Below are positions 10,783 to 21,964 of a stretch of 64,000 nucleotides of DNA, one piece after another. A program made the position numbers and the translations under genes. Source of the DNA: Heterocephalus glaber. Lineage: Eukaryota; Chordata; Mammalia; Rodentia; Bathyergidae. The notes beneath the pieces were generated by a model. It did not search any database. It was not told the origin of the DNA and was given only the letters and a program-made list of their open reading frames with translations. The stretch spans positions 9,249,727 to 9,313,726 of the forward strand of contig NW_004624781.1 in assembly GCF_000247695.1 (NCBI RefSeq). The letters are read 5' to 3'. Numbering within the stretch: the first letter of the stretch is position 1; each line of letters starts with the position of its first letter.

Positions 10783-10848
10783 GGGCCGGGAATTTAGCTC
10801 AGTGGTTTCACCGTCCGAAATTCAATCCCCGGTACCAAAAAAAAAAAG
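10783..10848 (+). mobile_element. ID SINE with a central deletion
   Basis: A-box and B-box halves are present, but about 20 bases of the anticodon-arm region are missing (TTTCACCGTCCGAAATTCAA). It is flanked by TACAATTCTTGG-type duplications and sits directly beside a B1. Confidence 0.85.
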
Positions 10849-10857
10849 TGCAATTCT

Positions 10858-10994
10858 TGGCACACACCCATAATCCCAACACCTGGGAGGCTGAGGCAGG
10901 AGGATTGCCCTAAATTGAAGGCCAGCCTGGGCTACACAGTGAGTTCAAGGCCAGCTTTAACTACACATCGAGACCCTGTCTCCAAAAAAAAAAA
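10858..10994 (+). mobile_element. B1 SINE
   Basis: 7SL-derived: CACACCCATAATCCCAACAC, GAGGCTGAGGCAGGAGGATT, the internal duplication AAGGCCAGC at two places, ending GAGACCCTGTCTCC plus an A-tail. TACAATTCT follows at 10995-11003. Confidence 0.88.
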
Positions 10995-11219
10995 TACAAT
11001 TCTCCTACAATTACCATGCTGACTTTTAATTTGAATGAGTCCCTTACAGAACAAGAACACTGAAGTACTCAATGCTTAGATTTCTATTAACTATTAATTT
11101 CATATTGTAAACTCTTCCATATTACTATCTAACCTCCCCAGTTCATTTACAACACTAAAATTAAGTGAATGTCTTTAAGGGAAAAAGTTTGTGGTTAGAT
11201 ATTGAAAAATGCACTTTGT

Positions 11220-11315
11220 GGGCCGGGGATTTAGCTCAGTGTTTCCAGCACCTGCCTCGCAAGCACAAGGTCCCAGAGTTTGATCCCCAGTACCACCCCC
11301 ACCATCAAAAAAAAA
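11220..11315 (+). mobile_element. ID SINE
   Basis: Full-length ID with the GGTTCC segment worn to GTTTCC and the tail CACCCCCACCATC before the A-run. Imperfect duplications GCACTTTG/GCATTTTG flank it. Confidence 0.87.
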
Positions 11316-11952
11316 CGCATTTTGCAAGTATCACTGAAAAAAAGACCAAAGAAAATTCCAAAACTTAAAAAGTGAAACCTCTAAGTCCACTTAAAAAATG
11401 CCATAGAAGTAAATATGTACAAAAATGTAAACTTTTTGTTTATAGGACACAAAACAGAGAAAAACCTATAAATGATACATCCATAGTCTGATCAATTAAG
11501 AGCTTATCCATAATGACTTAAATCTGATGCATAGTAAAGTATCCTTAGAAAAAATATGAATGAGAAAATGATTACTGTTGAACTTCACCTATCCCATTAT
11601 TTGTTTTTTTCAAAGAGAAGGAATTATTTTAAATCCCAAACTGGGCTTTTCACATAGATCTGGAAGAAAGAACTTGACCTCTAACCTGCAGGAATCTTAA
11701 AGGACTAATTTGTAACTCCCAGAAAACATTAGCAAATTCTTTAGGAGTGAGTCATGACCACACAGTATATAGAGTTGGATTCAGAATACTAATGCACATT
11801 ATTCAAGTATGAATTTCATCTCTTTGCTGTTAGTATCAAATTTTAAAGGATTAAAACATAGATTTTTAAAATGTAAATCAACAAATAATACTAAGAAAAC
11901 GAATGTTTAATGTTAGTTGACTGCAACCTTTATCCATTCAGTTTAAATTTAC

Positions 11953-12042
11953 CTTCTCCCCTCTTTCTTTTGACACTTGTCTTTTGTCATTCATATCACA
12001 TTTGTTACCCAGGATCATTCTTTCAACATCTGAAGAAGCATG
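11953..12042 (-). CDS. RAB8B: RAB8B exon 5, residues 109-138
   Basis: A 90-base phase-0 exon after acceptor TTGCAG and before donor GTAAAT. It encodes [20 protein letters not shown] followed by [14 protein letters not shown] at residues 121-124 is the G4 guanine-specificity motif. HASSDVERM and KCDMND are RAB8B-type where RAB8A has HASADVEKM and KCDVND. This is the strongest paralog evidence in the window. Confidence 0.98.
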
Positions 12043-12973
12043 CTGCAAGGAGAAAATAGTATGCTATAAAAACAGCCTGAAAAAGACCACGGTTATTCAG
12101 CAGGAAAATCCTAACCTGTCAGAAACACATCAAGTAAATACCTTAATATAAAACAAATAATCTTTCATTCAACACAAGGTCTGATTCAGAGAAAAGTTTA
12201 AAGATGGGAAGTGGGAAAATGTAACACCTTAGACATTTCACAGAGCCTATACACACTTCTATCCCAAGAGCTCACAGTCATTCTTTTGTTTTGCTTTTGA
12301 ATGTGAAATAAGACAAATAAAGCTTATAGTTATCTAATAGCAAAACCTCCAAATATTTGGGTCAAACACAGAGAAAAACTTAGCACTGAGTGACCCAGTG
12401 GAAAAAGTATTCTGGATTCTAAACAGTTTAAAAATTAAATGTATGTGGGCCATTATAATATGTAAAAAGTTATTTCGTAGTCAAATTTCTTTCTGAACTA
12501 TCAGATATTTACAAAACCTTAACATCAATTTTTCTGGAATTAAGCCAAATTTTAAATATTTAACATGGAGAAAATGTTAGAAGGAAAAAAAGTTGCCAAA
12601 GATATATTTTTGTGGAATAGATAGAGCCTGGGAGTCCAGTGTTTTAATTCTAGATCTCCTTTTTAAAGGCTGTACAAACACTGGCATGTCACTTCTTTCT
12701 GATCTGAGTTTCCTCGTGTGTAAAAAGGGGACTTGGATTAAATTATTGTCAAGATCTAGCCTAAATTTACAATTCTGTAAAACAGCTCCTCTGTCCATAC
12801 CGCACAGTGGTCAGGGTGGCAGGAACAGAGACCTGGCCCTTCAGGGAGGGACAGGGGGCTCAGCCTGGCCCTCCTTCTCTTCCCAGAGATGGAGGCCTCT
12901 GACAGACAGAAAGAGCCTTCTACAAATGCATGGCAGGGTCTCTTCCAGAATCACTGCTTTCTTCCATCCATAC
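12043..12973 (-). other. RAB8B: RAB8B intron 4
   Basis: 931-base intron, donor GTATGG and acceptor TTGCAG. It contains no SINE or other repeat I recognise and no protein-like frame. Confidence 0.9.
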
Positions 12974-13051
12974 CTCTTCAATGTTTCTTATCCAGTTCTT
13001 AATATTGTCGAAGGATTTTTCATTTGTGATGTCATACACCAGCATAATCCC
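12974..13051 (-). CDS. RAB8B: RAB8B exon 4, residues 83-108
   Basis: A 78-base phase-0 exon between acceptor TTATAG and donor GTATGG. It encodes [20 protein letters not shown] followed by IRNIEE, the beta-4 strand and alpha-3 helix of the Rab fold just after switch II. The sequence is shared by both Rab8 paralogs. A CpG (TCGACAAT, reading FDN) is retained. No lesion. Confidence 0.97.
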
Positions 13052-13714
13052 CTATAAGAAGAAACAAAAGTCTTATATAGTCCTTTACACATTTATAATT
13101 ATAGTAAATAACGTCAATGTGTTCCTTCCTTCCAGAAACCTTTTCTTTGTCCTTTTTGGTCCCTTAAAAAGGGACTCATAATAAATTTGGAAAGTAGAGA
13201 AAAACAAAAATAAATTCTTCCATTGTCTCACTACATAAATAAATAAAAAATCTGTTAACATCTTCACAGTTAACCTTCAGTGAATCAGAGATTGTGGTAA
13301 AGCCGATACCTGACCTCACAGGATAACAATCAGCACCAACTGTAGCTGAAGGCAAGTTAAAATTAAAACAGAGGTAAGAGTGAGAGGAGAGGTAATCACT
13401 TCTATTGTCCCTTTGTTTATTCTAAGTAGAAATTGTGCCTTTTACTGCTCTACTAAGATTGAGACCGTACTGCTTTAAAATTATTTTTTTTATAGGTTGA
13501 TCAAAATGTCACCATTTATCTAGGTGAATCACAGGCACTTAAAATATTTGTTATATGAGTTTAATTAAAAAATATTGTAGTCATATTTTTGAAGCTCCCA
13601 TGTCTGGTATTTCTAAAAGGTTCAACTTCCAAATGTTAAATTAACACTTGGGTATAGCCAGTCCAGAATCTATATCCTTAGGCCACACTTTGGTACTACA
13701 TGCTAGATCTATTC

Positions 13715-14180
13715 ATCTGTCCATCCATTCAACAACTATTTAATGAGTACTTACTATATGCCTAATACAATACTAGATGCTACTAGCAGTGAACAAGATA
13801 GTCGAAATCCCTTCCTCTTGTGGATGCTAGCAAAGAAAAAGACAATGAACCAATTAATTAATACAATTAATTATAACTTTGACAACTGCTATGAAAAAGC
13901 ATGGGGAGTTCTGAGCTCTGATGTTAGGGATGTAATTTAATCTGGCTGAGAGACTGGAGTGATCAGAGAAGGTTTCCCTGAGATAATATTACAGCCAGGG
14001 CCTGAGGATTGAGCAGACTTAAGCTGGGCAGAGGAGTTGTTAGGTTTGCCACAGCGCCTGGCAAAGAGAGGAAACGTTATAAACATCTCACTGACATGGA
14101 AGCCCAGAGCCCATGGGACCCTGTGAAAGAAGCTTGGCGAGACTGCAGAGATCTGACAGGGGACAGGCACAAATTGAGGG
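13715..14180 (+). repeat. Ancient interspersed repeat, family not assigned
   Basis: Matches the familiar old motif series: CATTCAACAACTATTTAATG, TACTATATGCC, AGTGAACAAGATAG, then GATCAGAGAAGGTTTCCCTGAG and GCCTGAGGATTGAGCAG. It is degenerate and probably LINE-related. Confidence 0.5.
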
Positions 14181-14289
14181 AGGAAGGTAGACAGGGACCA
14201 GGTGTCTCTAGGAACCACTGTCTGGATCTCAGCTGCTGCGTGGCTCTTGTAGTCACCATAAACACTGCTAAGTAAAATATGACATTGTC

Positions 14290-14690
14290 TTAGGTCCTTC
14301 CTGAGTCATCTGCTCTTCCTGATTACCATTCAGTGAAAGGTAAAACTCAGCCGGCCAGCCTACACAAACACCTGGAGGTTATCTCATTCACAGCCCGTCA
14401 AGTTCTCCAGACCCAATCACTCAGTGTTTCCAGACTCTGCCCCCTCACCTCCCATACAAAGGCTTATTCAGATTCTCATCAATTAGCCTTTACCTGGATT
14501 ACTGTCAGAGTCTCCAACTGTCTCCCTGCCTTCATTCTTCACCCCTCTACTCCTCCTTCCACAAGGGCACCTTCGACCCTTCCATAGCTCCAAATTCCTT
14601 AGTATAGTATCTCTCCTGTGCATTCAGAATTAAGTTAAAATTCCTTAGCCTGGTAGGCAAAGTCCTTCAAGGTGTGGCTTCCAACTTTGG
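14290..14690 (+). repeat. L2-like ancient repeat
   Basis: CCTGGATTACTGTCAGAGTC, TGTCTCCCTGCC, then AGAATTAAGTTAAAATTCCT and AGTCCTTCAAGG follow the order of a common ancient mammalian repeat that I remember as L2-associated. It is heavily mutated. Confidence 0.4.
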
Positions 14691-14872
14691 AAGTAAATAT
14701 CAATGTAAATAAATACAAATCATGTACACATAGACAAAAGAATCCAGGAAATAAAACATTAACAAAAAGTATCTGTCAGAGTAGTAGGATTGTGGATGAT
14801 TTCTTAGGATATTCAAAGTTTTCTATACTATGTATATCCATTTTTATTTGCAACCAGAAAAAAATATTATTG

Positions 14873-15010
14873 TTTGAGGCAGGAGGATCACTGCGAGTTT
14901 GAGGCCAGCCTGGGCTACCAATGAGTTCAAGGCCAGCCTGAACTACAAAGTGAGACCCTGTCTCAAAAATAAATAAATAAATAAATAAAAATAAAACATA
15001 TATATATATT
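14873..15010 (+). mobile_element. B1 SINE (5'-truncated) with an AAAT and AT repeat tail
   Basis: Starts at TGAGGCAGGAGGATC. It has two copies of the GAG(T)TTCAAGGCCAGCCTG unit and ends GAGACCCTGTCTC followed by AAAT units and TATATATAT. Confidence 0.85.
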
Positions 15011-15134
15011 ATTGTTTAAATGACAAGCAATATGCTTATCCTTCCTTCTTGCCTCAAATGCTTCACTTTGGCTACACACTGTATAAGAGATTTTATAATT
15101 ATCTCAATGAAAATAATTTTGTTTAAAAAAATCA

Positions 15135-15205
15135 AAGTGGAAAATTGTACGCTTAAAATGACAGGTAAATTTTCTGCATATATATTTTACCACAATAAAA
15201 AAATC
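15135..15205 (+). repeat. L1 3'-end relic
   Basis: GTACGCTTAAAATGACAGGTAAATT then TATATTTTACCACAATAAAAA is the terminal wording of an old mammalian L1 3' UTR. Compare the fuller copy at 26120-26345. Confidence 0.6.
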
Positions 15206-15384
15206 CAAGTAGATTCTAAATAATTCCTGATATAAGATGCCTGGCTATAATATTAAAATTAACCAAATTCTAATAGCTCTACCACCCTTTGGACTTTATG
15301 AATAACCCTGATCATTTATATGCTATGGTTACAAAGTTTCCCTTTGCTTGGTTAGGACAGAAAGTGTGAACAGAGTGTGGTGTG

Positions 15385-15595
15385 AAGACCACAGGCTCTG
15401 AAGTGAGAAGCTTCTGGCTTAGGTTCTACCTTGTATCAACACGGTGATCCTGGAGATATTTTATTCTCCTTGCTCTTAGAGAACAATGAGGACAATACAT
15501 CTTCCACATGGGATTGTTTTGAGAATCTACTAAGCTATTATTTATAAGTGACTTAACCTAGAACCCAAGATTTAGCTTCAAGTCAATAAATGGTA
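15385..15595 (+). repeat. MIR SINE relic
   Basis: The order CACAGGCTCTGAAGTGAGA, ..GGCTTAGGTTCTACC.., ..GTGATCCTGG.., ..GAGGACAATACAT.., GGATTGTTTTGAGAAT follows MIR from its tRNA-related part through the core. Confidence 0.6.
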
Positions 15596-16299
15596 GCTAT
15601 ATTAATTTATATCTTTGGTTTCAATAGTGTTTTGTAAGCTAAATGACATTAATATGAATCAGCTGAAAATACAAATTAAGCATATCAATTAAAATTTTAC
15701 ATATCTATTAGTATAGACCTACAAGAACAACTTCCTAAGAATTAAGAAGATGGTGTCGGTCAGTGAGAAATCTTGATGATGTAATGATATTGTCCTTTTT
15801 ACCCCGAAGCCTGATTGTCCACCAGAATTATTGCTAGTCCTGTGAAGTTGTTGAAGTGTCTGAAACAGCAGAGAATTCTGCCATGGTGGTGGGTCCAGCA
15901 CAATGCTTGTGAACATCCTGCACACCTGAATGAGCAAAACTAAACCTGCCACAAGCAACTCTGGCTGAAAATGGTACACCCCAATGAAAACATGATGGCC
16001 CCTCACCTCCCTGGAGCACATGATCTGGGAGATCCAGGATTTCTACACAGCAGGATTTCCTGGAGATTTTTCTAAGATTGTTTCTATGTCTGAAATTTTC
16101 CATTGATTCACTCTGTCAGCAACTATTTATTGAGCATCTACCCTTTCAGGCAAAACAAGAGACAAAAATCTCTACCTTCAAAATGCAAAAGATAATACTA
16201 CCTAGAATAGCAATACTTTTTTAATTATTTGAAGTCATGTGAGGAAAGATTAGGCAGAAGATTAATGAAAAGACATAACCTTCAAGTCTAAATTAACAC

Positions 16300-16390
16300 T
16301 TTTTTTTTTTGGTACCAGGAATCAAACTCGGGGATCAGGACCTTGTGCTTGCGAGGCAGGCAGCAGAACCACTGGGCTAAATCCCCAGAC
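16300..16390 (-). mobile_element. ID SINE
   Basis: Reverse-oriented, with a 7-base insertion in the B-box region (CTCGGGGATCAGGACC). Perfect 12-bp duplication CTAAATTAACAC at 16288-16299 and 16391-16402. Confidence 0.92.
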
Positions 16391-17191
16391 CTAAATTAAC
16401 ACATTTTAATGGCCTCTTTCCTCAGACAATGAACTAGAGCTGGATATCCAAGCGCAACATTTGCTCCCACATTCTGAGTGTTCCTATCAGCTCTCTAGTG
16501 AAAACAAGTATGCAAATAACATGGACACACCTTTCCCAAAATGTAAAAGACTGGTTCCTAGAAAACCTTGTGTCTAAGGTGCTTCTAATCAGAATTCCCT
16601 GTAAACTACTCCAAACCATCCCATTAAGATGTTCTCTTTTTCCTAAAATCCTTCATGGAGGAAACAACTAATACGTTTCTTCATGGCACACACAGTAAGT
16701 CTCTTCCCTCTGGTTCCAATCTAAGCAAAATAGAGAGTAGCTACAACTATCTTTATAAAAATGCTAACTTCATAATCTTGAAAGTATCATAGGGTAGAGT
16801 GTGGAGAACACATACATATAACATGGTTAGTGGTATGCTAGAGTTTTTCTGCAGAAATGAGTTAATGATATTCAAAAAATAGTGGGCAAGCAGCAGTGGA
16901 GAAGGAAGGGAGGGCAACAGGATCATGGCGAAATCTGTGGATTCAGCTCATATCTTCCTAGAGGCAAGGGACAGCCATCACTTTGTCATCCCCAAAACAC
17001 TTCTGGGGGTACTACAGCCTTTTAAGCAATAAGCTGAGTATGATGGCAGGTGGATTGCTGAAACAGATCAGGTTGGACTCTGAGTCCAACTGTTCAACCT
17101 TCAAAGGATCTCTGAGCATATTGGGTTTCATCATAATTGAAGGCTCCAACTTGGGCTTGGCTTGGGCCTAATTAATTTAGATTTTTTAGTG

Positions 17192-17258
17192 CTGAAGATG
17201 AAGCCCAGGGCCTCATGCATGCTAAGCACATGCTCTACCACTGAGCTATACCTCTAGC
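17192..17258 (-). mobile_element. Old ID-type SINE
   Basis: Older subtype, with GCTAAGCACATGCTCTACCA, then CTGAGCTATACC. The tail is eroded. Confidence 0.75.
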
Positions 17259-17989
17259 TTAGGCCTAAATGCCAGAGATAAAGCCCTAGTCTGGGCCTGC
17301 CATCAAAAGCGTGGTTCAGCACATCTCTGCTTGCAACCTGCCTTGTTTTCCACTGTGCTCCCAACACCACATAGGACTTGCCAGAGCCAACAAGCAATAA
17401 AAATGTATCGAATAGATGAAGCATCAAGATGTAAAATGACCAATGACCAAGTGATGAAGGTATGATAAAGAGAATAAGGCCAAGATGTAGCAAAGAATGA
17501 CCAGCAGTTCAGATTTGCCAGATTCTAAGCCTCAGAGAGTCAAGATCATTCAACTGCTGGCAAAATGTTCATAGAGGAGACTCCAGAAAGGTGAACCACG
17601 AACAGGGAATGCTGTGGGGGTGGTGAGATAAGGGATGATGGCAGTGGGGCTGAGTATAAGAAATGAACCCTTAGACACAAGGCTTGTGGTCTGCTAAGAT
17701 TGTCACAAGTAATTCATAGAAGGCAAAAACTCACAAAAGTACACAAACACCTCAGGATGTGAAGTTCTAGAAAACCTACAAGCTAACTGCCTGGTTATAA
17801 GATCAACGACAAAATGTAGTTACTAAACACAAAACATCAAAAAACCTTTAAAATGTTTTGTTTTCCCATTTAAAAAATGTATCCCCCCCGCCCTGTACTA
17901 GAGTTCAGCTTGAATGCTCTAATCTGGGCAAATGCATATTCATATTTTACTTTCACCTGAAGAGTTATAAAACCCTAAAACACACTCAC

Positions 17990-18050
17990 CATGGCTCCTC
18001 TATAGTAAGCGGTTGTGATTGTTCGGAATCTTTCCTGACCTGCTGTGTCC
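17990..18050 (-). CDS. RAB8B: RAB8B exon 3, residues 63-82 (with the last base of codon 62)
   Basis: A 61-base exon, acceptor TTTTAG and donor GTGAGT. Its first G completes the Trp62 codon begun in exon 2, and the rest encodes DTAGQERFRTITTAYYRGAM. DTAGQ (63-67) is the G3 motif with catalytic Gln67. The remainder is switch II, including Thr72, the residue phosphorylated by LRRK2 in Rab8 proteins. The peptide is common to Rab8, Rab10 and Rab13, so the paralog call comes from the other exons. Confidence 0.98.
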
Positions 18051-18721
18051 CTAAAATTTGAAACAAAGGAGAGAATGGTTTGAAGGGTTATCATCAGCAT
18101 CACTGAGCAGAGGTCCCAAGCTAGAGGTGAGGGAATCTGGGTTTGCTCACAGCACGGTGGTTGCAGGGGAGAAGGGAGCACAAAAATAAAGGGAGCCCAC
18201 TGCGCATCTGCAAGCTGGAGGCGGCAGTGGCCACAGGAGCCTGTCAGAGCTCACCATGACTTGGATGAAAAATTTGGACCTTGATGATAAAAGCAGCAAC
18301 AGGAAAACATACAGGTCCTGTTAGGGACTAGCATGTCGTATTAGTCAAACACATGTGGGAGGGAAGAGAGAATAGCTCCAAGTTCTTTAGACTCCCAGAG
18401 GTGGCAATAATCCTTTATATAAATGCTTAATGATTAAGGCATTTTGCTTTCTTGATTGAATGTATCATTTCTTCACAAAGCAAATACTTGAACTGGACTT
18501 AGTACTATGTACATTCTGCTCAGCAGAGCAAAATAAAATAGATCTCCAGAACATTTTCAGTAGTAGAGGCCAAGAATACACAGAAGCCTGCAACTCAAGG
18601 CATCATTCTTGACAATGTTTCCAAAGACTTTTAACCATGAATGAGCACCTTGACATTACATAAGCTTCCATATATTCTTGGTTTTTAGATAATAACATAT
18701 TGTTAAAATATATTCTGACAC

Positions 18722-18805
18722 GCTGTGGGTGTAGCTCAGTGATAGAGCAATTGCCCAGTATGCACAAGGGCCCTGGGTTCAATCCCCAGCACTGCAAAAA
18801 TAAAC
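18722..18805 (+). mobile_element. Old ID-type SINE
   Basis: GTGTAGCTCAGTGATAGAGC, ..GTTCAATCCCCAGCACTGC and an A-rich tail. This is the older AGAGCAATTGCC subtype. Confidence 0.85.
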
Positions 18806-19069
18806 AAGTACATATGCATAAATCGAAAGTTTTTAATTATACTTGTAGCAGCAATCCTATAAAAAAAAGTCAAATTTCCTGGAGATTTGGGGGAATCAAT
18901 ACTCTCAATTTTGCTACTTAGAGCCAGAACTAATTCACTACCTACAATTTAACCACAAGGGAGAAAGAGGCACCTGTGGAAATATGTTAGAAATCTAATA
19001 CACACTAAATCCTAACAAGGGATTAGAGTCCAAGGGAAACATAGTAAATTAAAAACAATAAATTCTTTA

Positions 19070-19315
19070 ACATTTATGTTTACTTACAAAATATTTTCAC
19101 AATGTGCTCACACAATGCAATCCCAGCCCGGCGCATATGTGTGCATGTGTGCATGTGTGCATGTGGGGGGGGGGGCGGGCGTGGGGTGGTATTACCATTA
19201 TCCTCATCCTGCAAAAGAGGAAACAGGCTCCCGTCTCTGCCACTGAACAGGTCTGACCCCGAGTGAGATTCGCATCCTGGGGCTCAGCTGTTTAACCAAA
19301 GGTCATGTCTAGCCT
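19070..19315 (-). repeat. MIR relic containing a TG/G-rich simple repeat
   Basis: CATTATCCTCATCCTGCAAA, GAGGAAACAGGCTC, and later GAGATTCGCATCCTGGGGC read as reverse-oriented MIR. An imperfect GTGTGCAT repeat and a G10 run occupy about 19133-19185. Confidence 0.45.
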
Positions 19316-19582
19316 TAGTTCCCTATTCTCTCACGGATCGGGATCAAATGTTTGGGGCCCTTGATTTATGCACAGCATAAAGCAATTATGTTTTCATGGG
19401 GAAAAGAGAAGCCAAGCACCTCTTGAGCAGGGTAACCGTATTTTCTTGACTGATTCAGAACCAGCTTTGTGGTGAGGATGAAGAAGAAACTGTACCACAC
19501 TAAATGTGGGCTGTGAGGACTCAGTGGTCTGCTGAGAGGACAGACATGGCCATGATGTTCTGGCTACTGGATTAGCACATTG

Positions 19583-20015
19583 TGTGTTACCATAGTGAAA
19601 TATCCAAGGCACATCACTTTATAAAGAAAAAGAGGTTTACTTAGCTCACAGTTTTGGAAGCTCAAGAGCATGGCAATGGCATCAGTTCACTTTGAGTGAG
19701 GAACCCGTTGGCTACATCACACTGTGGCAGATGACAGTAGTAGGAACATGAATGGAAGAAAGGGCCCATCTCAAGACAGGAAGCCAGAGGGAGCAACTCA
19801 GGCTCATGCTTTCATAACAACTGGCTCTTATGAGAACTCACTCTGGGAGATCAGTATTCCCTTCAAAGGGTAGCATCCTCAGTGACCTAAGGTCCTCCCA
19901 CTCAGATGCACCTCTTACAGATTCCACACCATCTCCCACTGCCTCACAGAGGACCAAGCTTCCAACACATGGACCCTTGGGGGACAAACCACACCCCAAC
20001 CACTGCAGCTATGCT
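19583..20015 (-). mobile_element. Solo MaLR-type LTR (ERVL-MaLR), antisense
   Basis: TTATAAAGAAAAAGAGGTTT, CTCACAGTTTTGGAAG, ..CTTATGAGAACTCACTC.. and a closing CTTGGGGGACAAACCACACC are the reverse-complement landmarks of MST-like MaLR LTRs. No internal retroviral sequence flanks it. Confidence 0.65.
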
Positions 20016-20446
20016 GGACCAAGTTCTAATTAGCTGATTACTCACAGGCTCCCAGAAGAATTCCTATTGCTATGATCAGAACTATGTAGCACAGAATCAG
20101 AAATTCTCCTTGCTTCCCTCTTATAAAAATTGTTTTATGCCTTTAAAATATTAGGCTTCACACTAAATACCACAAGAAAAGGGCAGCCTGTGTGACGCTT
20201 CCAATGAAGTATACTTGGAACCACTAGGTCAGGCTAATATACAGCATTGATATTATGTCCCAGGAGATTTGAGTGACTGTCCCAGCACTACCATTAACCC
20301 AGACATCTGCCTTTGATGAATGTAACTACTCTTTGTTTCCTACTTAATGACAGAAGAGTGGAAGACCTTAATATAACATTCTAATTCTTTCCCAGTTTTG
20401 AGATTCAAAGAAGAAAAAGAACCTACAGAAAAAGCTGATAAACATA

Positions 20447-20731
20447 TAGGCTGAGGATCAGAAATCTGGAATGCTCCAAAATCTTGGTACTTTTTGTGTA
20501 CCAACATGATCCCACAAGTGGAAAATTCCACACCATAAAGCTTTGCTTTATATTTGAAATACTGTATGAAATTACCTCACAGTGTGTAAGGTGTAGGAAA
20601 TAAATTAATTTTGTGTTCAGACATGGGTCCCATCCCCAAGATATTTCATTATATATGTAAATATTCCAAAATCTGAGCTCTAAAAGACTTCTGATCCCAA
20701 GCATTTTGGGTAAGGGATATTCAACCTGTAC
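20447..20731. mobile_element. Non-autonomous DNA transposon relic (Tigger-like)
   Basis: The left end GGATCAGAAATCTGGAATGC and right end GGTAAGGGATATTCAACCTG form inverted ends of a common primate/rodent-shared element, with ATGGGTCCCATCCCCAAGAT in the middle. Family name not confirmed. Confidence 0.5.
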
Positions 20732-21089
20732 TTTACTATGTAGCCCTGCCCCCTTCTTAGTTTGTGGCACTCTAAATTTCTAAGTTTTGTTTACTACTGT
20801 CATTACATATTAGATCAGCAACATCATCAAAAACCTTTCTCAAGGCTCCAGCTCTCTAATGCTCCACGCTAGGCATCACACTGAAAGAAATTAAACTTAT
20901 TTCTAGGAGGTTTAAAAAAATACTAAAAAGAGCTTCTGGGTTCAAGTAAAAAATACTCAACTTGTCAGTCTGAAAGTATCACATTTATTCATTGTATTTT
21001 GACAAATTATTTACCTATCTGCCAGCCAGAGTTGTATAAGGTAATCATTGCCTTGCACATTCCAACATGAGAGATGGGAGATATGCCAT

Positions 21090-21958
21090 AGATCTAATGT
21101 TCGTGTTCCTCCAAAGTTCCTATCTGGAAGCCTAATCCTCAATGGGATGGTATTTGAGGGGGAATTTTGGTCATGGTTTCAGGAGAGTGGAGCCCTCATG
21201 AACTGAACTGGTGTTCTTAAGAGCAGAGACACCAGAGAGATGATCTCTGTCTGGGCCATGTGAAGAGGCATCTGCAAGCCAGGAAGGAGGCCCTCTCTGT
21301 TAGACTCTGGATCAGCTGGTACCTTGATCTTGGACCTCTCAGACTCTAGAACGTGAGAAATATGAGGAGTGATCAAAATATACAATGAATGTTTAATTTT
21401 TTCAAAAAATTTATTATAGTAAAAGACATATTGCCATTACTCCCCCTCAAAGTACTTCCCTTGCTTCAAACACACTTATCCCATCGTTCTTGCCACTTTC
21501 TGAAGCAGTCTGGAGTCTTCTTTTGTAAGTGTCTTTGGTTGTGCTGTCCTAGCTGCCATGTCCTGGACTGATTCAAAATGTTTACCTTGCATTGTCATGT
21601 TGATTTGGGAGCAGTTGCACAATGCCAGATCTGGTGAATAAGGTAGATGAGGACACACTGTAATGTTTTTATTTGACATAAACTGCTATAAATGTTTTGA
21701 ATCAATTCAAGATGTCACAGCAGCCATGAAAAGACATCCATGAAAGAAGACTTTCAGAACTGCTTTAGAAAGTGGCAAGAATGATGGCGAAGTGTGCTTG
21801 AAACATGGGGGAATATTTTGAAGGGGATGAATGGCAATGTTTCTTTTATGTACTAATTTTTAATTTAAACATTAACTATATTTTTTAATCCTATTTCAAT
21901 TGTTTAAGACACCCAGTCTATGCTACTTTACTTACAGGAGCTATGATAGTGTGATACA
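21090..21958 (+). mobile_element. MaLR/ERVL-type LTR relic, split by a mariner derivative
   Basis: The left part runs TGTTCCTCCAAAGTTCCTAT, ..ACTGGTGTTCTTAAGAG.., ..GGTACCTTGATCTTGGAC.., ..GTGAGAAA (to about 21360). The expected continuation, TTGTTTAAGACACCCAGTCT then TGCTACTTTACTTACAGGAG, resumes at about 21900. The two halves join naturally once 21361-21893 is removed. Confidence 0.6.
21361..21893. mobile_element. Mariner-derived inverted repeat (two opposed 3' portions)
   Basis: The left arm (21361-21679, read on the minus strand) encodes a mariner-type transposase C-terminal stretch: the PHLPYSPDLALCN box, which stands for PH.PYSPDLAPCD, with Asn where the last catalytic Asp is expected, then GKHFESVQDM. 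It then reaches a terminal repeat ending TGATCACTCCTCATA. The right arm (about 21690-21893, plus strand) repeats the last part of the same sequence in opposite orientation with in-frame stops, ending AAACATTAACTATATTTTTT. Insertion at TA within an LTR. Dead. Confidence 0.65.
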
Positions 21959-21964
21959 AGAAGA

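Larger units (their letters stand above)
10327..11952 (-). other. RAB8B: RAB8B intron 5
   Basis: 1.6-kb intron, donor GTAAAT and acceptor TTTCAG. It is dense in SINEs: three ID elements and one B1. The rest is AT-rich without recognisable content. Confidence 0.88.
13052..17989 (-). other. RAB8B: RAB8B intron 3
   Basis: 4.9-kb intron, donor GTGAGT and acceptor TTATAG. It carries old repeats (13715-14180, L2-like 14290-14690, MIR, L1 3' ends), one B1, one recent ID and one old ID. 16850-17180 and 17260-17980 show no recognisable element. Confidence 0.85.

Noticed and set aside
17975..18181. Reading the RAB8B exon 3 peptide as part of a 68-residue frame
   Set aside because: Residues before DTAGQ and after RGAM come from intron 2 and intron 3. 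The exon is bounded by TTTTAG and GTGAGT.
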